64,000 nucleotides of DNA, from positions 1 through 64,000 of the forward strand of contig DATAFH010000074.1 of the NCBI GenBank assembly GCA_036257565.1. The letters run 5' to 3'. The notes under the pieces were generated by a model. It was not told the DNA's origin, did not search any database, and saw only the letters and a list, made by a program, of their open reading frames with translations. Positions 8,701-16,810 of the stretch are shown here, piece by piece (within the stretch, counting starts at the first letter, position 1; every line of letters starts with the position of its first letter). The position numbers and the translations under genes were made by a program. Source of the stretch: DASSUW01 sp036257565. Its GTDB lineage: Bacteria; Actinomycetota; Thermoleophilia; Solirubrobacterales; Solirubrobacteraceae.

Positions 8701-9199
8701 GGTGCGACGAGTCGCCGCGAAGCGTCTGCACGACGTGCGTGAGCGTGGGCTCGAGCACCCCGAACAGCTGGTCGATCGCCTTCGGCGACCCGGGGAAGTT
8801 GACGATCAGCGTCTGCGACGCGACGCCCGACACCCCGCGCGTGAGGATACCGAGCGGCGTGTACTTGGCGCCCTCGGCGCGCATCGCCTCCGCAAAGCCG
8901 GGCGCGTCCCGCTCGATCACCGCCCGCGTCGCCTCGGGCGTCACGTCGTCGGGCGTCAGCCCCGTCCCGCCGGTCGTGAAGATGAGGTCGCAGCCGCCGT
9001 CGACGTAGTGGTGCAGCCGGTCCTCGATCAGCGCGAAGTCGTCCGGCACGACCTCCATGGCGACGACCTCGCACCCGGCCCGCTCGGCCGCCTCGGCCAG
9101 CCGCGGCCCGGAGAGATCCTCCGCCTCCCGGCGCGAGACGGACGTCGAGATCGTGAGGATGGCGGTGCGGATGGCGCGGAGCTTAGAGTCCCGCCTCAG
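8687..9199 (-). CDS. mog: Molybdenum cofactor biosynthesis protein, MogA/MoaB family
   Basis: About 170 residues with the MogA/MoaB fold: AILTISTSVS at the N terminus, FTTGGTGLTPDDVTPEATRAVIERDAPGFAEAMR and NFPGSPKAI. The family adenylylates molybdopterin before molybdate insertion. No ATG, GTG or TTG exists in frame near the expected start. The best candidate is CTG at 9199, which overlaps the upstream TGA as CTGA, the same four-base junction used throughout this operon. An ATC at 9172 is the other option. The product is certain; the start is not. Confidence 0.85.
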   Translation of the reverse strand: MRRDSKLRAIRTAILTISTSVSRREAEDLSGPRLAEAAERAGCEVVAMEVVPDDFALIEDRLHHYVDGGCDLIFTTGGTGLTPDDVTPEATRAVIERDAPGFAEAMRAEGAKYTPLGILTRGVSGVASQTLIVNFPGSPKAIDQLFGVLEPTLTHVVQTLRGDSSHHGRH

Positions 9200-9939
9200 G
9201 CCGGGGCCGCGCCGTGCTCGCGCTGGGCGGCGGCGATGAGGTCCAGCACGGCGGCCTCGTCGCCCGCCCGCAGCAGCTCGATCGGATCGGGCTCGCCGTT
9301 GACGATGCCCTCGAAGAACGCCTTGCGGTCCTGGTACGTCGGGAGCGTGCCCTTCGCCCACCCGCGGGCGTCGTTGAGCAGCACGGCCAGGCGCGCGTAG
9401 GGCTCGCCGAACTCGTCGGCGATCTGGCGCTTGATCCGCTTGGCCAGTGCGGGCGACGCCCCCGCCGTGGAGATGGCGATCGCGAGCGGGCCGGTGCGCA
9501 CGATCGCGGGCAGGATGAAGTTGCACAGCGGCGGCACGTCGACGATGTTGACGAGCATCGCCCGCCGCTCGGCGTCCTCGTACACGCGGATGTTCACGTC
9601 CGTGTCGTCGGTCGCGGCGATCGCGATGAACGTGGCCTCGAGGTCGCCCGGCTCGTACTCGCGCCGGAGCCACTCGATCGACCCCTCCTCGGCGAGCGCG
9701 CGCAGCTCGGGCACGGCGTCGGGCGCCACGAGCACGACCCGGCCGTCGCAGGCGAGCAGCCCTTCGACCTTCTCGAGCCCGATCTCGCCGCCACCCACCA
9801 CGAGGCACCGCCGCGCCGTGAGCTTCAGGCACGCGATGTAGAACGGCGTCTCGAGCATGCCCTGCACGCACGTCTGGTCGCAGATCCCCCTGCGGAATTG
9901 GCAGACGCACTCCTTGCCGGCATACGCTTGAGCGGGCAT
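9196..9939 (-). CDS. Precorrin-2 dehydrogenase / sirohydrochlorin ferrochelatase
   Basis: Met8/CysG-N-type enzyme that oxidises precorrin-2 with NAD and may insert iron to make siroheme. After residue 27 comes the family start MLETPFYIACLKL, then CLVVGGGEIGLEKVEGLL (NAD site), the catalytic Asp region NIVDVPPLCNFILPAI, and FSTAGASPALAKRIK as AISTAGASPALAKRIK. I chose ATG 9939, which adds a leader with four cysteines (C-x-C-x6-C-x3-C); ATG 9858 would give the family-typical length. It is the probable first gene of the minus-strand operon and supplies the step after CobA. Confidence 0.9.
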   Translation of the reverse strand: MPAQAYAGKECVCQFRRGICDQTCVQGMLETPFYIACLKLTARRCLVVGGGEIGLEKVEGLLACDGRVVLVAPDAVPELRALAEEGSIEWLRREYEPGDLEATFIAIAATDDTDVNIRVYEDAERRAMLVNIVDVPPLCNFILPAIVRTGPLAIAISTAGASPALAKRIKRQIADEFGEPYARLAVLLNDARGWAKGTLPTYQDRKAFFEGIVNGEPDPIELLRAGDEAAVLDLIAAAQREHGAAPA

Positions 9940-9963
9940 GCCCGGTACACCGTACAACCGGGC

Positions 9964-10779
9964 ATGGGGTACTTCGACGAGCGCTCGCTGCTTCCCACCG
10001 TCGTCGGCGATCGGCTGACCGCCCTCTCCGGGCCACGCGCGTTGCTGGTCATGGCCGCGCACCCGGTCGCCTTCGCCGGGTTCTTCGCGCACACCGGCGC
10101 GCTCGACGATCCGTACGCGCGGCTCGAGCGCACGGCGCGGGTGATGAACGCGGTCGCCTTCGGCACGCGCGAGGAGGCCGATCGTGCGACCCGGCGCGTG
10201 CGCGTCATGCACCGGCGGGTGACGGGGAGCCTGGACGCTCCCGCCGGCCCCTTCCCGGCCGGGACGCCGTACCGTGCGGACGACCCCGAGCTCCTGTTGT
10301 GGATCCTCGCCGCGCTCGCCGAGTCGGCGATGCTCGTCTACGACAAGTACGTGCGCCGCCTGACGGCCTCCGAGCGCGACGCGCTGTGGGCCGACTACCG
10401 GACCGTCGGCCGGCTGTTCGGCCTGCGCCGCCGCGACATGCCGCCCGACGCGGACGCGTTCACCGCCTACATGGCGCGCATGTACGCGAGCGACGAGCTC
10501 TACGTCACCGACGCGGCGCGCGAGCTGGCGATCGACATCGTGCTGAACCCTCCGGTCCCGCTCGCGCTGCGTCCGGTGCGCGAGCTCGTCAACCAGATCA
10601 CGGTCGGGCTCCTACCGCCCGGCATCCGCCGCCAGTACGGCTTCTCGTGGGACCCGGTGCGCTCCGTCGCCCTGCACGGCGGCGCCGAGTACGTCCGCCG
10701 GGTGGTGGTCCCCGTCCTCCCCGACCGCTTCCGGATGATTCCGCTCAGCCGGTCGGCACCCCGTCGATCCGCCGCCTGA
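9964..10779 (+). CDS. Oxygenase MpaB/DUF2236 family protein
   Basis: 271 residues of the DUF2236 family, which includes latex-clearing protein Lcp and fungal MpaB; several members bind heme b and cleave unactivated bonds. The family pattern is visible: MAAHPVAFAGF, RVMHRRVTG, DPELLLWILAALAES, an RLFGLRRRDMP stretch and a C-terminal LPPGIRRQYGF. It has no signal peptide, so it is probably cytoplasmic. It is divergent from the siroheme gene and overlaps the 3' end of the dehydrogenase at 10745 by 35 bases. The substrate is unknown. Confidence 0.85.
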   Translation: MGYFDERSLLPTVVGDRLTALSGPRALLVMAAHPVAFAGFFAHTGALDDPYARLERTARVMNAVAFGTREEADRATRRVRVMHRRVTGSLDAPAGPFPAGTPYRADDPELLLWILAALAESAMLVYDKYVRRLTASERDALWADYRTVGRLFGLRRRDMPPDADAFTAYMARMYASDELYVTDAARELAIDIVLNPPVPLALRPVRELVNQITVGLLPPGIRRQYGFSWDPVRSVALHGGAEYVRRVVVPVLPDRFRMIPLSRSAPRRSAA

Positions 10780-12262
10780 TCCCGAGCGGGTTGTCCTCGC
10801 GCAGCTCGGGCGGGAGGGCGGACACTGGTGCGTCCTGGAACGCCACGGGGCGGGTGAAGCGGTGCACGGCGGTCATGCCCACGGACGTGTGGAGTGGGCT
10901 CGTAGTGGCCGGGAACGGGCCGCCGTGGTGCATGCCGAACGTGACCGCCACGCCGGTCGGGAAGCCGTTGAAGATCACGCGCCCGGCCCGCTCGCCGAGC
11001 GCGGCGACGACGTCGCCGACGTCCTCGTCGGGCTCGGCGTGGACGGAGCCCGTGAGCTGGCCCTCGATCCGCTCGAGCGCGGCCAGCAGCTCCTCGCGCG
11101 AGCCGTGGCGCAGGAGCAGCACCACCGGCCCGAAGTGCTCCTCGAGCAGCTCGTCGCCGGTGGCGCTCGCGGGCGCCTCGTAGGCCGCGGGCTGGTGGCG
11201 GAATCCGGGGCCGCCGGCGGGCGCGGCGTCGCCGAGCGCCCGGACCTCCGGCCGCGCGGCGAGCCGACCGACCGCATCGTCCAGCGCGTCGTGCAGGCGC
11301 TCGTTGAGCAGCACCGTGGGCTCGACCGCGTCGAGCCGCGCGGCGAGGTCGGCCGCGAACGCGTCGCCGTCCGCCCCGGCGGGCACGAACACCACGCCCG
11401 GCTTCGTGCACAGCTGGCCGCCGAAGTTCGCCACCGAGGCCGTCAGTCCCTCGGCGATCCGGTCCGCCCGCGCGCGCAGCGCGCCCTCGGTGACGACGAT
11501 CGGGTTGATCGAGCCCATCTCCGCGTACACGGGGATCGGCACGTCGCGGCGGGCGGCGCGATCGAAGATCGCCTTGCCGCCGTTGAACGAGCCGGTGAAG
11601 CCGACGGCGGCGATCCCGGGAGCGTCGACGAGCGCCTCGCCGACCTCGACGCCGGCGGCCAGCAGGTGGGTGAAGGTCGCCTCGGGCACCCCGGCGTCGG
11701 CCACCGCCGCCCGCAGCTCGCGGGCCACGAGCTCGCCCGTGCCCGGGTGCGACGGGTGGCCCTTGACGATCACGGGGCAGCCCGCGGCGAGGGCCGAGGC
11801 CGTGTCTCCGCCGGCCGTCGAGAACGCGAGCGGGAAGTTGGAGGCGCCGAACACCGCCACGGGGCCGAGCGGGACGCGCATGCGGCGCACGTCGGGCTTC
11901 GGGATCGGCGTGGCGTCGGGATCCGGGTGGTCGACGATGGCCTCGGCGTCATCGCCCGCGTCCACGATCGCCGCGAACGCCTCGAGCTGGCCGGCCGTGC
12001 GCTCGAGCTCGGAGCGAAGGCGCGCCTCCGGCAGCCCGGTCTCGGTCTCGCAGAGGGTGACGATCTCGTCGCCGACGCCCCGCAGCCGGTCGGCCGCACC
12101 CCGCAGGAGGGCGGCGCGCCGGGCGCGGTCGCGCAGCGCGCCCGAGCGGTGAACGTCGGCGGCCGCGGCCACGGCGGCGCGCACGTCCTCGCGCGTCGCC
12201 TCCTGGTAGCTGGGCCCCGGCTCGCCTGTGCGCGGGTCGACGGAGTTGAAAGTGAGCGCCAT
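10745..12262 (-). CDS. 2,5-dioxovalerate (alpha-ketoglutarate semialdehyde) dehydrogenase
   Basis: 505-residue aldehyde dehydrogenase of the KGSADH group, oxidising 2-oxoglutarate semialdehyde to 2-oxoglutarate, the last step of hydroxyproline (and some sugar acid) catabolism. Visible: FGASNFPLAFS, VIVKGHPSHPGT, GFTGSFNGGKA, the general base in YAEMGSINP and catalytic Cys in FGGQLCTKPG. Divergent from the GntR regulator and next to the deaminase/epimerase/dehydrogenase genes, which fixes the pathway. A TAAGGT -10 element lies exactly seven bases before the ATG, so the mRNA is probably leaderless. Confidence 0.93.
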   Translation of the reverse strand: MALTFNSVDPRTGEPGPSYQEATREDVRAAVAAAADVHRSGALRDRARRAALLRGAADRLRGVGDEIVTLCETETGLPEARLRSELERTAGQLEAFAAIVDAGDDAEAIVDHPDPDATPIPKPDVRRMRVPLGPVAVFGASNFPLAFSTAGGDTASALAAGCPVIVKGHPSHPGTGELVARELRAAVADAGVPEATFTHLLAAGVEVGEALVDAPGIAAVGFTGSFNGGKAIFDRAARRDVPIPVYAEMGSINPIVVTEGALRARADRIAEGLTASVANFGGQLCTKPGVVFVPAGADGDAFAADLAARLDAVEPTVLLNERLHDALDDAVGRLAARPEVRALGDAAPAGGPGFRHQPAAYEAPASATGDELLEEHFGPVVLLLRHGSREELLAALERIEGQLTGSVHAEPDEDVGDVVAALGERAGRVIFNGFPTGVAVTFGMHHGGPFPATTSPLHTSVGMTAVHRFTRPVAFQDAPVSALPPELREDNPLGIRRRIDGVPTG

Positions 12263-12299
12263 GGCCTGTACCTTACCGCTGGTTCGACCACAGGACCAA
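12246..12299. promoter_or_regulatory. Divergent promoters with FadR-type GntR operator
   Basis: The perfect inverted repeat TGGTTCGACCA at 12280-12290 fits the FadR-subfamily operator TNGTNNNACNA. For the dehydrogenase (minus), TTGGTC at 12299-12294 and TAAGGT at 12275-12270 are 18 bases apart, with the operator in the spacer. For the regulator (plus), TTGAAA at 12246-12251 and TACCTT at 12269-12274 are 17 apart, and the operator covers the predicted +1. A bound regulator would block both directions. Motifs are seen; binding is inference. Confidence 0.75.
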
Positions 12300-13000
12300 T
12301 GCAGTCATTCCAGCAGACCACCCTCTCCCCGATCCGCCTCCGGCAGCGCTACGAGCAGGTGGCCGACCGGATCGCGGCCGACATCCGCGCGGGGCGTCTG
12401 GTCCCGGGCGAGCGACTGCCCTCCGAGCGCGACCTCGCGCGGCGGCTCGAGGTCGGCCGCGCGTCCGTGCGAGAGGCCATCGCCGCGCTCCAGGTGGCCG
12501 GGATGCTGGAGACCCGACCCGGCTCCGGTTCCTTCGTGGCGGCGGGCGCTGCCGAGCGCAGCCGCGAGGCACACGATGCCAGCCCGTCCGACCTGCTCGA
12601 GGCGCGCGCGATGCTCGAGCCGGCGGTCGCCCGGCTGGCCGCCCTCAGCGGGCTGCCCGACGAGGAGGCCGAGGCGCTGATCGCGGCGATGGAGATCGCG
12701 GCCGACGAGGGCGACCTCGCGGGCTGGAACGACTGCGACCGGCGCTTCCACCGGCGGATCGCCGCGCTGACGGGCAACCCGGTCGTGCTCGAGCTTGCCG
12801 AGCACATCGCCACGGTAATGGACGAGCCGCTATGGCAACGCCTGCGCGACGACTCGATCGCCGTCGCCGGCCGTATGAGCCTGCACCTCGCGGAGCACCG
12901 GATGATCTACGAGGCGATCGCCGAGGGCGACGCCGACGCCGCCGAGCTCCACGCGCTCCAGCACATCCGCCGCGTCCGCAAGTACATGACTCTCGACTAG
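12299..13000 (+). CDS. FadR-subfamily GntR transcriptional regulator (hydroxyproline cluster)
   Basis: 233 residues. Residues ~10-80 form a GntR winged helix (ERLPSERDLARRLEVGRASVREAIAALQVAGMLETRPGSGSFV). Residues ~95-230 form an FCD effector domain with the metal-binding residues visible as D..H (CDRRFHRRI), H (LHLAEH) and a final H (LHALQH). As the first gene before the deaminase, epimerase and dehydrogenase, and divergent from the semialdehyde dehydrogenase, it most likely senses a pathway intermediate and represses both sides. The ligand is unknown. Confidence 0.92.
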   Translation: MQSFQQTTLSPIRLRQRYEQVADRIAADIRAGRLVPGERLPSERDLARRLEVGRASVREAIAALQVAGMLETRPGSGSFVAAGAAERSREAHDASPSDLLEARAMLEPAVARLAALSGLPDEEAEALIAAMEIAADEGDLAGWNDCDRRFHRRIAALTGNPVVLELAEHIATVMDEPLWQRLRDDSIAVAGRMSLHLAEHRMIYEAIAEGDADAAELHALQHIRRVRKYMTLD

Positions 13001-13010
13001 AAAGGCCACC

Positions 13011-13898
13011 GTGCGCTTTCCCGGCATCATCCCCGCAGTCACCACCCCCTTCGACGCCGCGGGCGCGATCGATCGCGCCGGCCTTGACGCCAACCTCGCC
13101 GCGCTGCTCGACACCGGGGTCCACGGCGTGGTCGCCACGGGCACCATGGGCGAGGCCGGCAGCCTGTCCATCGCCGAGCGGCGCGAGGTGGTGGCGGCGG
13201 TCGCCGCGGCGGCCGACGGCCGCGTGCCGGTGATCGCCGGCGTCTCTGCGGGAACGGCCTCGGCGGCGATCGCGCTGGCCGCCGACGCGGCGGAGGCCGG
13301 CGCCGGCGCGCTGATGATGCTCCCGCCGCTCGGCTACCGCGGCGACGCGGACGAGATCGTCGCCCACTACCGCGCGGTCGGTGAGGCGGCCGGGCTGCCG
13401 CTCATGGCCTACAACAACCCGGAGGCGAGCGGCACCGACATGGGGCCGGACCTGATCGCCCGGCTGTTCGAGGAGATCGACGCGGTCGTGGCGGTCAAGG
13501 AGTGCTCCGGCGACGCCCGGCGCATCCCCGCGATCATCGCCGCCGCGCCGGAGCTCGAGGTGCTGGTCGGCGGCGACGACTGGGCGCTCGAGGGCTTCTG
13601 CGCCGGCGCGAGCGGATGGGTGAGCGGGGTCGCCGACGTGGCGCCGCGCGAGTGCGTCGCGCTGTACGAGGCGTGCCAGGCCGGCAACCTCGAGGCGGCC
13701 CGCGCCGTCCACACGCGCCTGCTGCCGCTCGCCCGCTTCGACATGACGCCCAAGCTCGTGCAGTACTTCAAGGCGGCGATGGACGAGGTCGGCCTCGCCG
13801 GCGGCCCCTGCCGTCCGCCGCGGCTCGCGCTCGCCGACGACGAGCGCGGCGCGCTGGCCGACGCGATGGCGGTGCTGGGGACCCCCGTCCGGTCGTGA
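13011..13898 (+). CDS. DHDPS-family enzyme, probable 1-pyrroline-4-hydroxy-2-carboxylate deaminase
   Basis: 295 residues of the dihydrodipicolinate synthase/N-acetylneuraminate lyase superfamily. Schiff-base Lys163 (VAVKECSGD), Tyr134 (AYNNPEASG) and the GTMGEAGSLS loop (for GTTGE) are in place. In hydroxyproline clusters this family deaminates 1-pyrroline-4-hydroxy-2-carboxylate to 2-oxoglutarate semialdehyde, the substrate of the neighbouring dehydrogenase. The GTG start at 13011 follows an AAAGG site 10 bases after the regulator stop. The specific activity is assigned by context. Confidence 0.9.
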   Translation: MRFPGIIPAVTTPFDAAGAIDRAGLDANLAALLDTGVHGVVATGTMGEAGSLSIAERREVVAAVAAAADGRVPVIAGVSAGTASAAIALAADAAEAGAGALMMLPPLGYRGDADEIVAHYRAVGEAAGLPLMAYNNPEASGTDMGPDLIARLFEEIDAVVAVKECSGDARRIPAIIAAAPELEVLVGGDDWALEGFCAGASGWVSGVADVAPRECVALYEACQAGNLEAARAVHTRLLPLARFDMTPKLVQYFKAAMDEVGLAGGPCRPPRLALADDERGALADAMAVLGTPVRS

Positions 13899-14866
13899 GG
13901 GCGGCGCGGTACCTCGCGGCGGTCGACTCCCACACGGAGGGGATGCCCACGCGCGTGGTCACCGGCGGCGTGGGGCCGATCCCGGGCGACTCGATGCTCG
14001 ACCGCAAGCTCCACTTCGAGCGCGAGATGGACGACCTGCGGCTCCTGCTCATGCGGGAGCCGCGCGGGCACTCGGCGATGTCGGGAGCGATCCTCCAGCC
14101 GCCGACGCGCGACGACGCCGACTGGGGAGTGCTCTTCATCGAGGTCTCGGGGTGCCTGCCGATGTGCGGGCACGGCACGATCGGGGTGGCCACCGTGCTC
14201 GTCGAGACCGGCATGGTCGAGGTGCGCGAGCCGGAGACCGTCGTGCGCCTGGAGACGCCGGCCGGGCTGGTGGTGGCCCGGGTGGCGGTCGAGGGCGGCC
14301 GCGCCCGCTCGGTCACGCTGCGCAACGTGCCGTCGTTCCTCTACGAGCGCGCCCGCCGAGCCGGCGACGTGGTGTGCGACATCGCGTTCGGCGGCAACTT
14401 CTACGCGCTCATGCCGGTCGACGACGTGAACGCGCTGGAGTCGGATGACTACATCCGCAGAGGCCTCGAGATCATGGCGGCCGTCAACGAAGACCCGCCC
14501 GTGCATCCGGAGGACCCGCGCATCGGCGGCTGCCGCCACGTCATCTTCCACGCGCCGGGCCGCGACGGCGCGGACGCCCGCAACGCGACCGCGATCCACC
14601 CGGGCTGGCTCGACCGCTCGCCCTGCGGGACGGGGACGTCGGCGCGGCTGGCCGCCCTGCACGCGGACGGCTCACTGGCGATCGGGCAGCCGTTCGTCAA
14701 CGAGTCGCTGATCGGCACGCGCTTCACCGGCCGGCTCGTGGAGGAGACGCGCGTCGGCGACCTGCCCGCCGTGGTCCCGGAGATCACGGGCCGCGCGTGG
14801 GTCACCGGGATGGGCCAGTACCTGCTCGACGCCGAGGACCCGTTCCCCGCCGGCTTCGCCCTGTGA
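13895..14866 (+). CDS. 4-hydroxyproline 2-epimerase (proline racemase family)
   Basis: 323-residue proline racemase-family enzyme. Both catalytic cysteines are present: Cys91 in MCGHGTIG and Cys244 in SPCGTGTSARLA. This marks an epimerase/racemase rather than the trans-3-hydroxyproline dehydratase branch, which lacks one. It converts trans-4-hydroxy-L-proline to cis-4-hydroxy-D-proline, feeding the FAD dehydrogenase downstream. The GTG at 13895 overlaps the previous stop as GTGA. Confidence 0.93.
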   Translation: MRAARYLAAVDSHTEGMPTRVVTGGVGPIPGDSMLDRKLHFEREMDDLRLLLMREPRGHSAMSGAILQPPTRDDADWGVLFIEVSGCLPMCGHGTIGVATVLVETGMVEVREPETVVRLETPAGLVVARVAVEGGRARSVTLRNVPSFLYERARRAGDVVCDIAFGGNFYALMPVDDVNALESDDYIRRGLEIMAAVNEDPPVHPEDPRIGGCRHVIFHAPGRDGADARNATAIHPGWLDRSPCGTGTSARLAALHADGSLAIGQPFVNESLIGTRFTGRLVEETRVGDLPAVVPEITGRAWVTGMGQYLLDAEDPFPAGFAL

Positions 14867-15984
14867 CCGCGGCGCGCGAGGTCGTCGTCGTGGGCGCGGG
14901 GATCGTCGGCGCCGCGGTGGCCCGAGAGCTGGCCGTGCGGGGCGTCGACGTGCTGCTGCTCGACGCGGGCGACGTCTCGAGCGGCACCACCGGCCTCGGG
15001 GAGGGCAACGTCCTGTGCTCGGACAAGGACGTCGGACCGGAGCTCGATCTCTGCGTCGCCGGTCGCGCGCTCTTCGACGAGCTGGGCGAGGAGGCGAGGA
15101 TCCGGTGCAAGGGGGCGCTCGTCGTGCATCCGGACGAGGGGACGTGGGCAGCCGAGGGGACGCGCGTGGCGCGCCTGCACGCGGCCGGCGTCGACGGCAG
15201 GCCGGTCGCGCCCGACGAGGTCGTGGAGCTCGAGCCGGCCCTCACGGGGCCGCTACACGGCGCCTCCTTCTTCCCCGACGACCTCCAGTGCGACCCCCGG
15301 GCCATCGCCCTCGCTCTCGCTCGCGAGGTCCCGGATGTCCGCACCCACACCCGGGTGACGCGGGTCGTGGTCGGGTCGGGTCGCGTCACGGGAGTCGAGC
15401 TCGAAGGCGGGGAGCGGATCGCGGCGGGCGTGGTCGTCGTCGCGGCCGGGCCGTGGAGCGCCGCGCTCGCCGCCTCCGCGGGTCTGCACCTGCCGGTCGA
15501 GCCGCGCAAGGGCCAGCTCGTGCGCCTCGCCGGGCCGGCGCACGTGCGCCACAAGGTCGTGGACGGCTCCTATCTCGCGTCGGTGCGCAGCGACGCGGCG
15601 GGCCTTCAGGTCACCACGGTGGTCGAGACCACGTGGGAGGGCGATGTGCTCGTGGGATCGAGCCGCGAGCGGCGCGGCTTCGACACGACGGTCGACGACG
15701 CGGTGAGTGAGGCGATGGTCGCACGCGCGGCGCGGCTCTTCCCCGGCCTCGCGGGCCGCCGGCGCGTCGCCGCCTGGGCGGGCCTGCGGCCGTGGCTCCC
15801 GGACCATCTGCCGGCGATCGGACCGTCGCAGGCGGTCGAAGGCCTGTGGCTGGCGACCGGCCACGAGGGAGCGGGCGTCGCCCTCGGCCCGATCACCGGA
15901 CGCGTCGTCGCGCAGTCGTACTGCGGCGAGCCGGTCGCGGTCGACCTGGTGCCTTTCGACGCTGACCGCTTCTCGCCCAGCTAG
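14863..15984 (+). CDS. FAD-dependent D-amino-acid dehydrogenase, probable cis-4-hydroxy-D-proline dehydrogenase
   Basis: 373-residue DadA/glycine-oxidase-like flavoprotein. The N-terminal dinucleotide site is VVVVGAGIVGAAVARELAVRG; a second region has VAAGPWSAALA and the C terminus has the family WLATGHEGAGVALGPITG. It oxidises cis-4-hydroxy-D-proline to 1-pyrroline-4-hydroxy-2-carboxylate. It is a single polypeptide rather than the three-subunit form found in pseudomonads. GTG at 14863 overlaps the epimerase stop (GTGA). No transporter gene is present in the cluster. Confidence 0.9.
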   Translation: MTAAREVVVVGAGIVGAAVARELAVRGVDVLLLDAGDVSSGTTGLGEGNVLCSDKDVGPELDLCVAGRALFDELGEEARIRCKGALVVHPDEGTWAAEGTRVARLHAAGVDGRPVAPDEVVELEPALTGPLHGASFFPDDLQCDPRAIALALAREVPDVRTHTRVTRVVVGSGRVTGVELEGGERIAAGVVVVAAGPWSAALAASAGLHLPVEPRKGQLVRLAGPAHVRHKVVDGSYLASVRSDAAGLQVTTVVETTWEGDVLVGSSRERRGFDTTVDDAVSEAMVARAARLFPGLAGRRRVAAWAGLRPWLPDHLPAIGPSQAVEGLWLATGHEGAGVALGPITGRVVAQSYCGEPVAVDLVPFDADRFSPS

Positions 15985-15994
15985 CGTTCGCGCG
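15982..15994 (+). promoter_or_regulatory. -10 element TAGCGT, leaderless start of methyltransferase
   Basis: TAGCGT at 15982-15987 is followed by exactly seven bases and then GTG at 15995. The hexamer overlaps the TAG stop codon of the preceding gene, so the methyltransferase can be transcribed independently despite a gap of only 10 bases. Confidence 0.55.
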
Positions 15995-16810
15995 GTGTCG
16001 GCCCGCTCACGCCTCGAGGCGCTTCGTGCCCGCGCGAACGCGTTCGGGCCGCGGTACGCGGTCGCGCACGCCGCGCATCGCGCGGCGCTGCGGATCGGGC
16101 ACCGGGCGGAGGACGCGATGCTCGAGATCGAGGGCGAGCGCGGGGTGCTCGGACCCGCGCACCTCGGGTGGAGCGACAACTCGTCCGAGGCGAATCGGCG
16201 CCGCTGGGACGAGTGGGACTGGTCGGCGCTCGGTGAGGAGTGGACGGAGTCGGAGGAGTGGAAGCAGGGGCTCGTCGACGACGTGCTGCTGCGCGTCATG
16301 CCGGCCGGCGGCACCGTCGTCGAGATCGGGCCCGGCGCCGGCCGCTGGAGCGTCTTCCTGGCCGCCCGCTGCGACCGCCTGATCGTGGTCGACGTCGCCC
16401 GGGCGCCGCTCGACGCGGTCGTCGACCGGCTGGCGGGAGCGGACAACCTCGAGTGCCTGCTCAGCGACGGCGCGTCGCTGACCGGGGTCGGCGACGCCGC
16501 AGCCGACGCCGTCTGGTCGTTCGACGTCTTCGTCTACGTCGCGCCCGCCGACCAGGCCGCCTACCTGGCCGAGATCGCGCGCGTGCTCCGCCCGGACGGC
16601 GTGGCCGCCGTCCACCATGCGGACGGCCGCAACCGCGGCCGGGCGCCCAGCCGCCTCGGCTGGCGAGCACCGATGACCGCCACGCTGTTCGCCGCTCTCG
16701 CCCGCGACCGCGGCCTCGAGGTCACCGACCAGATCCGCCACTGGTCCGGGGGCCGCTACGGCCTCGACCCGTACCACGACGTCATCACCGTCCTCCGCCG
16801 CGAGGTCTAG
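15995..16810 (+). CDS. Class I SAM-dependent methyltransferase
   Basis: 271 residues. A ~90-residue N-terminal helical part precedes a class I methyltransferase core with motif I VVEIGPGAGRWSVFLA, acidic motif II LIVVDVARAP, then SDGASL, a DAVWSFDVFVYVAP strand and a post-motif IARVLRPDGVAAVHHAD. The substrate is unknown. The GTG start at 15995 is supported by the -10 element seven bases upstream. Its TAG stop shares CTAG 16807-16810 with the convergent rarA gene. Confidence 0.85.
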   Translation: MSARSRLEALRARANAFGPRYAVAHAAHRAALRIGHRAEDAMLEIEGERGVLGPAHLGWSDNSSEANRRRWDEWDWSALGEEWTESEEWKQGLVDDVLLRVMPAGGTVVEIGPGAGRWSVFLAARCDRLIVVDVARAPLDAVVDRLAGADNLECLLSDGASLTGVGDAAADAVWSFDVFVYVAPADQAAYLAEIARVLRPDGVAAVHHADGRNRGRAPSRLGWRAPMTATLFAALARDRGLEVTDQIRHWSGGRYGLDPYHDVITVLRREV

